A DNA stretch of 5,447 nt from Bacteroidia bacterium (GTDB lineage Bacteria; Bacteroidota; Bacteroidia; Flavobacteriales; Flavobacteriaceae), in NCBI GenBank assembly GCA_018679315.1, contig JAHHLF010000314.1, positions 1 through 5,447 on the forward strand. The letters run 5' to 3'. The notes beneath the pieces are model-generated. The model made no database searches and was not told where the DNA came from. It saw nothing but the letters and a program-made list of their open reading frames with translations. Positions 1 through 5,447 of the stretch are shown here, piece after piece. A program made the translations under genes and the position numbers. Position 1 is the first letter of the stretch. The number at the start of each line of letters is the position of its first letter.

Positions 1-33
1 AATGTTTGATACAATTTGCTTAACTTCTTCCAT
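1..33 (-). CDS. holA: DNA polymerase III subunit delta, N-terminal fragment (partial)
   Basis: Reading the minus strand from the ATG at 33-31 gives MEEVKQIVSNI before the window ends, so only 11 residues are visible. This short amphipathic start resembles the beginning of flavobacterial HolA, the clamp-loader delta subunit that opens the sliding clamp during replication. From memory of the family, such proteins begin with M-(D/E)-E-V-K followed by a helix. The divergent neighbour is a stand-alone HsdR_N-like gene, an arrangement I recall as common in Bacteroidota, which supports the call. The visible part contains no catalytic or binding motif, so identity rests on the N-terminus and context. 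Start codons of the two divergent genes are separated by 23 bp, so any promoter for this gene must lie inside the neighbouring coding sequence. Confidence 0.62.
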   Translation of the reverse strand, partial: MEEVKQIVSNI

Positions 34-56
34 TAATTCAGATTAGCCTAAAGGGC

Positions 57-503
57 ATGCAAGCACTCAATTTCAGGCCTTATTCATTCCGGTTTAAAAA
101 TAAGGAAAATAAGCCCCTCATTTTTGATGAAATTCGTAAAAAATTTGTAGCGCTTCAACCTGAGGAATGGGTGCGCCAACACGTGCTTCATTTTCTTCTA
201 TATGACAAAGGATATCCTAAGAATCGGATACAGGTAGAAAAACAGATCAAAGTCAACTCGCTCACAAAAAGATTCGACATCATTGTCTATCAACCCGATG
301 GAAATATCGAGGTATTAGTAGAGTGCAAATCTCCATCAACACCCATCAGTCAAGATGTTTTCGACCAGATCGCCCGGTATAATCGCAGGCTAAAGGCAAA
401 ACTTCTTATAATCACTAATGGCCTGGATCACTATTTCTTTCGGGTAGATACGGAAAATGAAAAATATGATTTCATACAGGATATTCCTGATTTAAGCCTT
501 TAA
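57..503 (+). CDS. Stand-alone HsdR N-terminal-type PD-(D/E)XK nuclease-fold protein
   Basis: This complete 148-residue protein resembles the N-terminal domain of type I restriction enzyme R subunits, without the helicase part. The nuclease core is visible: Glu37 in PEEWVRQ, Asp74 in KRFDIIVY, then Glu89-Cys-Lys91 in VECKSP, matching the D-Xn-(D/E)-X-K pattern. Downstream, Gln104 and Tyr108 in DQIARYN form a QxxxY motif of the kind seen in RecB-family nucleases. The N-terminal RPYSFRFK and C-terminal YDFIQDIPD segments are typical of the Bacteroidota version. No in-frame ATG or TTG lies between the ATG at 57 and the window edge. No hsdM, hsdS or helicase gene is nearby, so it is not part of a visible restriction system. 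It is divergent from holA and 12 bp upstream of the glycosyltransferase, probably co-transcribed with it. The catalytic residues look intact, but the substrate is unknown. A role in DNA replication or repair is inference. Confidence 0.88.
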   Translation: MQALNFRPYSFRFKNKENKPLIFDEIRKKFVALQPEEWVRQHVLHFLLYDKGYPKNRIQVEKQIKVNSLTKRFDIIVYQPDGNIEVLVECKSPSTPISQDVFDQIARYNRRLKAKLLIITNGLDHYFFRVDTENEKYDFIQDIPDLSL

Positions 504-515
504 TTTGCACTCGTT

Positions 516-1517
516 TTGAAACTAGCGATCGTCATACTAAATTGGAACGGAGTCCAACTATTAAAGGAATATCTGCCTAAGGTCATTTCATACAGTCCCC
601 ATGCCGAGATCATCGTAGCCGATAATGCTTCTACTGATGGCTCTGTTGACTTTATACGATCTGAGTATCCAAATGTTCGACTAATTATTAATAGCGCCAA
701 CGAAGGCTTTGCCAGGGGCTATAATCTGGCATTGAAGGAAGTGGATGCAGATGTTTTTTGCCTATTGAATTCGGATGTTGAGGTAACGCCAGGATGGCTC
801 CCTCCTATTTTGCAATTCTTTGAAGATCATGCAGAAGCAGCGATCGTGCAACCAAAGATCCTGGATCTTAAAGATCCTGATAGCTTTGAATATGCGGGAG
901 CTGGAGGAGGATATTTAGATGCCTTGGGCTATCCCTTTTGCAGAGGGCGGATCTTCCAATCCATCGAAAGTGATGAGGGTCAGTATGATGATACCCGCGA
1001 AATATTTTGGGCCACCGGAGCCTGTATGTTCATTCGAAAAGAAGTGTTTAATTCACTTGGAGGATTTGATGAAGATTATTTTGCCCATCAGGAAGAAATA
1101 GACCTGTGTTGGCGTGCCAGAAATTCGGGGTATAGCGTCTTTTACGTGGGTAACTCTCATGTATTTCATTTAGGGGGGTCTACGCTATCAAATATGGATC
1201 CACGTAAAACCTACTTGAACTTTAGGAATTCATTATTCTCGATCACAAAGAATTTGCCAAAAAGAAGAGCTTTTATTTTGATACTATTCAGGTTGTTTTT
1301 GGATTTTATCGCCGGAATTCGATTCATTCTACAATTTAAATTAGGGCACTGCATAGCCATAGTACGAGCTCACCTCAGTTATTACCGTCAGCTGGGCAAA
1401 ATGCTCAGGAAACGAAATACCAAGGGATATTTGAAAAATTACCATGTGACGAAATCTATTGTATGGGCTCACTACGTACTTGGTATAAAGGAATTTAACA
1501 TTTTAGTAAAAGATTAA
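516..1517 (+). CDS. Glycosyltransferase family 2, rhamnosyltransferase-like
   Basis: This 333-residue protein is a GT-A fold, inverting glycosyltransferase of the WbbL/rhamnosyltransferase-like group. Such enzymes move a sugar from a nucleotide donor onto a lipid-linked or surface glycan at the cytoplasmic face of the inner membrane. Visible motifs are VILNWNG (6-12), ADNASTDGS (35-43, nucleotide binding), NEGFARGYN (62-70), a DXD-like NSD at 85-87 that would hold the metal, ATGACMFIRKEVF (166-178), and FDEDYFAHQEEIDLCWR (184-200) with the likely catalytic acidic residues. A hydrophobic stretch at about 252-274 probably associates with the membrane. The start is TTG: the stop of the upstream gene (501-503) lies in the same frame, only four sense codons intervene (TTT GCA CTC GTT), and the conserved N-terminal strand begins immediately after. 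It is probably translated from the same message as the upstream nuclease-fold gene. Family assignment is firm; donor and acceptor cannot be read from sequence. Confidence 0.93.
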   Translation: MKLAIVILNWNGVQLLKEYLPKVISYSPHAEIIVADNASTDGSVDFIRSEYPNVRLIINSANEGFARGYNLALKEVDADVFCLLNSDVEVTPGWLPPILQFFEDHAEAAIVQPKILDLKDPDSFEYAGAGGGYLDALGYPFCRGRIFQSIESDEGQYDDTREIFWATGACMFIRKEVFNSLGGFDEDYFAHQEEIDLCWRARNSGYSVFYVGNSHVFHLGGSTLSNMDPRKTYLNFRNSLFSITKNLPKRRAFILILFRLFLDFIAGIRFILQFKLGHCIAIVRAHLSYYRQLGKMLRKRNTKGYLKNYHVTKSIVWAHYVLGIKEFNILVKD

Positions 1518-1551
1518 CTAATTTCGTTAAACGATGGGGTATGAATTCACA

Positions 1552-1559
1552 TAATTTTG
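1552..1559 (+). promoter_or_regulatory. Bacteroidota-type -7 box for the OmpA lipoprotein gene
   Basis: TAATTTTG is an exact match to the TAnnTTTG box used by the primary sigma factor in Bacteroidota. It lies 48 bp before the ATG at 1608. The usual upstream TTG element is not exact; the nearest candidate is the TTA at 1527-1529, 22 bp away. Transcription would start around 1565, giving a leader of roughly 40 bases. This makes the OmpA gene a separate transcription unit from the glycosyltransferase. Confidence 0.55.
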
Positions 1560-1607
1560 CCCCGGGACCGCATAAAATTTACTCACGTATTAAATAAGAA
1601 CCTTGTC

Positions 1608-2471
1608 ATGAAAAAAAGTACCATTGCACTATTAGGTATTGCTGTTTTGCTTTCTTCCTGTGTATCGCAGAAGAAATATGCGGAACTGGAAGCCAAGCAA
1701 CAAGAAACTCAAGACCTGCTAAATTCAGCCACAGTTAAGTTGAATACTTGCCTGGAAGAAAAAGCAACGGCCGACGCTCGTGCCCAAACACTTGCCGATC
1801 AGAACGACTTCTTAAAAGCAAATAACCAGGAATTGATCAACAACATGGGCAATCTGACGACCCTAACAACAAAAGGGGCAGAAAACCTTGAAAAATCCCT
1901 TGAAAGCCTTAGGGAAAAAGATTTGACCATCCGTAAACTGCAGGATGCCGTTACCCGGCGCGACTCAGTTAACCTGGCCCTGGTTCAAAGCCTTAAAGGT
2001 GTCCTTGGCAACCTGGACGATGAAGATATTGAGATCAGTGTCGAGAAAGGAGTTGTTTTTGTTTCCATCTCAGATAAATTATTATTCAGCACCGGTAGCT
2101 ACAATGTGACCAATGCGGCTAAACAAGTCTTGGGCAAAGTAGCCCAGGTTGTGAATAACAAACCTGATTTTGACTTCCTGGTTGAAGGACACACAGACAA
2201 TGTGCCTTACCAAAGTGGAGTGCTCCTTGATAACTGGGATTTGAGTGCAAAGCGGGCTACCGCAGTTGTCCGGATCCTTCAAAATGAGTTCGGAGTAACA
2301 CCTGCACGAATGACAGCAGCAGGTCGTAGCCACTATGTGCCGCTAACCGATAATAACACAGCTGCCAACAGGGCTAAGAACAGACGGACCCGTATAGTAG
2401 TATTACCTAAGCTGGATCAATTCTTCTCTATGATCGAAGAGGGCATGGATGATCCTGCTATCAACGAATAA
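1608..2471 (+). CDS. OmpA-family peptidoglycan-binding outer-membrane lipoprotein
   Basis: The 287-residue product probably tethers the outer membrane to the cell wall. It starts with MKKS, a hydrophobic stretch (5-14) and the lipobox LSSC, so Cys18 would be lipidated after signal peptidase II cleavage. Residues after Cys18 (VSQKKYAE) lack the acidic signal linked to surface export in this phylum, suggesting a periplasm-facing protein. Residues about 22-118 are charged and helical, likely a coiled-coil spacer with a lone Cys48. The OmpA C-terminal domain spans about 150-267, with VEGHTDNVP (192-200), NWDLSAKRA (209-217) and NRAKNRRTRIVV (254-265). Asp197 and Arg216 correspond to the E. coli OmpA pair that holds diaminopimelate. 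A TTG at 1557 would add 17 residues before the signal peptide, but it lies inside the promoter box, so ATG at 1608 is preferred. The gene is monocistronic and followed by a terminator. Confidence 0.93.
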   Translation: MKKSTIALLGIAVLLSSCVSQKKYAELEAKQQETQDLLNSATVKLNTCLEEKATADARAQTLADQNDFLKANNQELINNMGNLTTLTTKGAENLEKSLESLREKDLTIRKLQDAVTRRDSVNLALVQSLKGVLGNLDDEDIEISVEKGVVFVSISDKLLFSTGSYNVTNAAKQVLGKVAQVVNNKPDFDFLVEGHTDNVPYQSGVLLDNWDLSAKRATAVVRILQNEFGVTPARMTAAGRSHYVPLTDNNTAANRAKNRRTRIVVLPKLDQFFSMIEEGMDDPAINE

Positions 2472-2490
2472 GATTAAATCTTTTGAAATT

Positions 2491-2522
2491 AAAAACCGCG
2501 CTAATAAGGCGCGGTTTTTTTT
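2491..2522. terminator. Bidirectional intrinsic terminator between the OmpA and uvrD genes
   Basis: A 6-bp GC stem, CCGCGC (2496-2501) with GCGCGG (2509-2514), is extended by five A-T pairs (2491-2495 with 2515-2519) around a 7-base loop. On the plus strand it ends in a run of eight T (2515-2522), stopping OmpA gene transcription. On the minus strand the flanking A5 at 2491-2495 becomes a T tract, so it also stops uvrD transcription. The uvrD stop codon at 2523-2521 overlaps the edge of the tract. Confidence 0.93.
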
Positions 2523-4845
2523 ATGAGAGTACTTCAAGCTTAGCAAAGCGAAGCAGTAATTTTTTAACAGCCCCTTGCTCAAATTGGATCTCCGCTTTAC
2601 GGTCACTGCCCTTACCTTCTATCTTTAGTACCTTGCCTCTGCCGAAACGCGTATGATTAACGAGGGCACCTTCTATTAATTTGGGGTCGATAACACCGGT
2701 ACTTGCAGCACCAGGCCCCGGAGATTTTCTAACGGGCTTTAAGTTCTTCGGCACCACAGGTTTTGGGGCATTCTTCGGTTTGACATTCCCTACTCTACCC
2801 CCAGTCTTTTTCTTGGTGGGCGTTTCCGTATCACCAAAAATATCCGTGTTGATAAAAGGTTTGAACTGGTAATTTGTCACCGGGGTTCGGTTGTCGATAT
2901 ACTGCTCATCAACTTCTTCAATAAACCTGCTGGGTTCAGCATCAATCAGCTTCCCCCATCTATACCGGTTTAACGTATAAGTAAGATATGCCTGTTGTTC
3001 TGCACGCGTAAGCGCAACATAGAATAAGCGTCGTTCTTCCTCCAGCTCACTACGTGTGCTCATGCTCATGGCAGAAGGAAAAAGATCTTCCTCCATACCT
3101 ACAATATAGACATAAGGAAATTCGAGACCCTTAGCCAGGTGAATGGTCATAAGAGAAACCCGATCCGTATTGTCTGTTTCCTGATCCAGATCTGTGGCTA
3201 GGGCTACATCTTCCAAAAATTCTGTAAGACTCCCCTCGGCATCTGCGATTTCCTTTTGGCCTTCCACAAAATCCTGAATTCCATTGAGCAACTCCTCAAT
3301 ATTCTCCATTCTTGCTATTCCTTCCGGGGTCCCATCCTTTTTAAATTCCTGCAGGAGGCCGGCCTTTTTAGCCACATGGGCCGCAACGACAAACGCATCC
3401 TGAGACTCATTCAATATTTGAAAACTTTTGATCATTGTGACAAAATCTTCAAGTTTTCTTTTAGTTCCAGCATTTATATTCAGGGGGATCTTATTCAATG
3501 AGGACATGACCTCAAAAATGGAATGCCCGGTTTCATTGGCTGCTACAGAGAGTCTGTCTACCGTGGTCTGTCCAATGCCACGGGCTGGAAAATTGATGAT
3601 GCGCTTCAGCGCTTCCTCATCATTTGGATTCACAAGTATCCGTAAATAGGATAGCAAGTCTTTGATCTCTTTTCGCTGATAAAATGACACCCCGCCGTAG
3701 ATACGATAAGGTATATCCCTTTTTCGCAATGCGTCTTCAATAGACCTGGACTGAGAGTTTGTGCGATACAGTACGGCTAAACTACTATTGGGTAATTGCC
3801 GTTGCATCTTATTTTCAAATATGGACCCAGCCACATATCGCCCTTCCTCAGCATCGGTTACACTACGGTGAAGGATGATCTTATTTCCTTGATCATTTTG
3901 CGTCCAGACCTCTTTTTTGATCTGATTCTTATTATGGGCTATTATGGTATTGGCAGCGTTGACAATTGTTTTGGTGGAGCGGTAATTTTGCTCGAGCCTG
4001 TACATAGCAACTTCATCATAATCCCTTTGAAAATTTAGTATGTTGCTAATATTAGCACCCCGGAAGGAGTATATACTCTGGGCGTCGTCTCCGACGACAC
4101 ATATATTTTGAAACCTGTCTGCTAAAGCCCGTACGATAAGGTACTGAGAGTGATTTGTATCCTGATACTCATCAACCAGGATATATCTGAATCGCTCCTG
4201 ATATTTAAGTAAAACATCAGGGAACCTGTTTAGCAGCTCATTCGTACGAAGCAAAAGATCGTCAAAATCCATAGCCCCGGCCTTAAAACACCTATCCACA
4301 TAGGCCTTGTATATCTCGCCGGTCCGTGGTCTTTTGGCCATGGCATCTGCCTCCATGAGTTCAGGATTCTGGAAATATGCCTTTACGGTAATGAGATTAT
4401 TTTTATAGGCAGATATTCTGTTATGGATCTGCTTGTATTTATAGATATCCTTATCAAGCGACATCTCCTTGATGATAGAGGAAATAAGACGCTGAGAATC
4501 CTGAGTGTCGTAAATAGTAAAGTTTTTAGGAAAGCCCAGTTTATCTCCGTCATATCTCAAAAGCCGGGCAAAAATAGAATGGAAAGTACCCATCCATAAA
4601 TTTTTGGCTTCGGATTCCCCAACCAATTCGGCAATCCGTTTCTTCATTTCCCGAGCTGCTTTATTCGTAAAGGTAAGGGCCAGAATATTGAATGGATCCA
4701 CGCCTTCTTTCATAAGATGAGCGATCCTGTAGGTAAGCACCCGGGTTTTCCCCGATCCGGCACCTGCAATAACCATCAAAGGCCCTTCTTTGTGCAACAC
4801 AGGGGCCCTTTGTGCTTCGTTTAATTCCTCTAAATATGTACGCAA
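2521..4845 (-). CDS. uvrD: ATP-dependent DNA helicase UvrD/PcrA, superfamily 1A
   Basis: This complete 774-residue 3'-to-5' helicase acts in nucleotide excision repair, mismatch repair and removal of recombinase filaments. All SF1A motifs are present: Q motif LNEAQ (8-12), Walker A AGAGSGKT (27-34, Lys33), Ia TFTNKAAREM (58-67), Ib GTFHS (86-90), II VDEYQDTN (224-231), III VGDDAQSIYSFRGA (251-264), IV LEQNYRST (284-291), V TIHLAKGLEF (567-576) and VI ERRLFYVALTRAE (604-616, arginine finger Arg614). The 2B domain carries FPARGIGQTTVDRL (419-432). A Lys/Pro/Gly-rich linker (about 675-718) leads to a C-terminal Tudor-like domain (725-774, HTRFGRGKVLKIEGKG), which in PcrA contacts RNA polymerase. 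The length is normal. The start is TTG at 4845-4843, because an in-frame TGA sits two codons upstream and the next Met (24) would remove the Q motif. There is no Shine-Dalgarno site. uvrD and pcrA cannot be told apart here. Confidence 0.97.
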   Translation of the reverse strand: MRTYLEELNEAQRAPVLHKEGPLMVIAGAGSGKTRVLTYRIAHLMKEGVDPFNILALTFTNKAAREMKKRIAELVGESEAKNLWMGTFHSIFARLLRYDGDKLGFPKNFTIYDTQDSQRLISSIIKEMSLDKDIYKYKQIHNRISAYKNNLITVKAYFQNPELMEADAMAKRPRTGEIYKAYVDRCFKAGAMDFDDLLLRTNELLNRFPDVLLKYQERFRYILVDEYQDTNHSQYLIVRALADRFQNICVVGDDAQSIYSFRGANISNILNFQRDYDEVAMYRLEQNYRSTKTIVNAANTIIAHNKNQIKKEVWTQNDQGNKIILHRSVTDAEEGRYVAGSIFENKMQRQLPNSSLAVLYRTNSQSRSIEDALRKRDIPYRIYGGVSFYQRKEIKDLLSYLRILVNPNDEEALKRIINFPARGIGQTTVDRLSVAANETGHSIFEVMSSLNKIPLNINAGTKRKLEDFVTMIKSFQILNESQDAFVVAAHVAKKAGLLQEFKKDGTPEGIARMENIEELLNGIQDFVEGQKEIADAEGSLTEFLEDVALATDLDQETDNTDRVSLMTIHLAKGLEFPYVYIVGMEEDLFPSAMSMSTRSELEEERRLFYVALTRAEQQAYLTYTLNRYRWGKLIDAEPSRFIEEVDEQYIDNRTPVTNYQFKPFINTDIFGDTETPTKKKTGGRVGNVKPKNAPKPVVPKNLKPVRKSPGPGAASTGVIDPKLIEGALVNHTRFGRGKVLKIEGKGSDRKAEIQFEQGAVKKLLLRFAKLEVLS

Positions 4846-4966
4846 TGCTCAGTGAAAGATTTATGGCGTGAAGTTAGCCATATTTCTACGCATCTTAAAG
4901 TGGACTATGAATTATTAACAAGGACATAGGGATTAGGCGCAATTTGAATATATTTAGCCTCTTATT

Positions 4967-5447
4967 ATGAAGATGCGCATCATTTCTTTACTCCTTTTTC
5001 TACTGGTTTTGTCACAGGGATTTGCTCAGGAAAAAAAAGCCGGACCGGTTATTACTGAATTTGGTAAAGTATGGCCGATCGATAATCCGGAATACAAGAC
5101 GGAAATGGACCGGGAGTTCAAAGTTGTTTTTGATATAATGTCGAGTCCCGAAAACCATGATCAGATCAATGCAAGTATTGAAACAGCAGCAAGGTTTTTA
5201 AATATGCACGCTCAACATGGGATCCCGGAAGATAAACTTCAGGTAGCCCTGGTAGTACACAACAAAGCCTCAAAGGATATCATGACTCAAGAGGCCTATA
5301 TAGAGCGATACGGTGTCTCAAATCCTAATTTTGAACTGGTATCCGCCTTGATCGATGCCGGAGCGGATGTTATTTTTTGCGGACAATCGTCTTTGTCGCG
5401 CGAAGTTCCTGCAGAAAACACTATTAATGGGGTACAGATGTCTCTTT
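4967..5447 (+). CDS. Exported DsrE-family protein (partial, C-terminus outside window)
   Basis: The reading frame is open from ATG 4967 to the window edge, giving 160 residues with no stop. The start MKMRIISLLLFLLVLSQGFAQ is a clear signal peptide, with likely cleavage after Ala20 (GFA|QEKK), so the protein should be periplasmic. The rest resembles DsrE/DsrF-like proteins of Bacteroidota: FKVVFDIMSSPENHDQINASI (51-71), LQVALVVHNKA (91-101) and ALIDAGADVIFCGQS (127-141). Cys138 in IFCGQS sits where DsrE-like proteins often carry their reactive cysteine. Cytoplasmic DsrE/TusD relatives pass persulfide sulfur between proteins; whether this exported version does so is unknown. ATG 4973 is an alternative start that also leaves the signal peptide intact. 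The gene is divergent from uvrD across 121 bp, and no exact promoter box is evident upstream. Confidence 0.85.
   Translation, partial: MKMRIISLLLFLLVLSQGFAQEKKAGPVITEFGKVWPIDNPEYKTEMDREFKVVFDIMSSPENHDQINASIETAARFLNMHAQHGIPEDKLQVALVVHNKASKDIMTQEAYIERYGVSNPNFELVSALIDAGADVIFCGQSSLSREVPAENTINGVQMSL

Noticed and set aside
10..18. TACAATTTG as a plus-strand promoter box for the nuclease-fold gene
   Set aside because: The spacer between TA and TTTG is three bases instead of two, and too little upstream sequence is available to look for a partner element.
50..55. AAAGGG as a ribosome binding site for the nuclease-fold gene
   Set aside because: It ends one base before the ATG, too close to pair with 16S rRNA, and Bacteroidota rarely rely on such sites.
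57..503. A restriction-modification system remnant
   Set aside because: The domain resembles HsdR, but the gene is full length for the stand-alone family, and no methylase, specificity subunit, helicase fragment or repeat is present nearby.
1514..1530. Inverted repeat TTAAC...GTTAA after the glycosyltransferase as a terminator
   Set aside because: The stem is only 5 AT-rich pairs with no following T run, too weak to call.
2082..2333. Open frame antisense to the OmpA domain
   Set aside because: It is rich in Cys and His in an unstructured way, lacks recognisable motifs, and lies wholly opposite a strongly conserved coding region, so it is a shadow frame.
3428..4038. Plus-strand open frames opposite uvrD
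   Set aside because: They are short, overlap one another's region, show no family motifs, and lie opposite the continuous helicase coding sequence.
4939..4956. Promoter boxes GCAATTTG or TATATTTA for the DsrE-like gene
   Set aside because: Each departs from TAnnTTTG, neither has a TTG element at the right distance, and the second would leave a leader of only about five bases.

Overview
The window looks like ordinary chromosomal DNA of a Bacteroidota bacterium, most likely a marine-type member of the Flavobacteriaceae. The base composition is moderately AT-rich. A TAnnTTTG-type promoter box, characteristic of this phylum, precedes one gene. Shine-Dalgarno sites are essentially absent. The proteins also resemble flavobacterial families, including the holA-adjacent HsdR_N-like protein, an OmpA-type lipoprotein with the lipobox LSSC, and a UvrD/PcrA helicase with a Lys/Pro-rich linker. 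No rRNA, tRNA, CRISPR, insertion sequence or phage gene was seen.

Layout. At the left edge are the first 11 codons of a minus-strand gene whose N-terminus fits DNA polymerase III subunit delta (holA). Only 23 bp away, in the opposite direction, begins a two-gene plus-strand unit. It encodes a small stand-alone PD-(D/E)XK protein of the HsdR N-terminal type, followed after 12 bp by a family 2 glycosyltransferase that starts with TTG. After a 90 bp gap holding a good promoter box comes a plus-strand OmpA-family outer-membrane lipoprotein. It converges on a complete minus-strand uvrD/pcrA helicase gene, and the two share a compact bidirectional terminator that merges with the uvrD stop codon. 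uvrD also starts with TTG. Beyond a 121 bp divergent intergenic region, a plus-strand gene for an exported DsrE-like protein runs off the right edge.

Functionally this is a housekeeping mix rather than one pathway: DNA replication and repair (holA, the nuclease-fold protein, uvrD), surface glycan synthesis (glycosyltransferase), cell-envelope anchoring (OmpA lipoprotein) and a periplasmic sulfur-relay-like protein of unknown role. I found no convincing new multi-gene system. The most worthwhile leads are the uncharacterised nuclease-fold protein beside holA, the in-frame TAA/TTG junction between it and the glycosyltransferase, and the exported DsrE protein.
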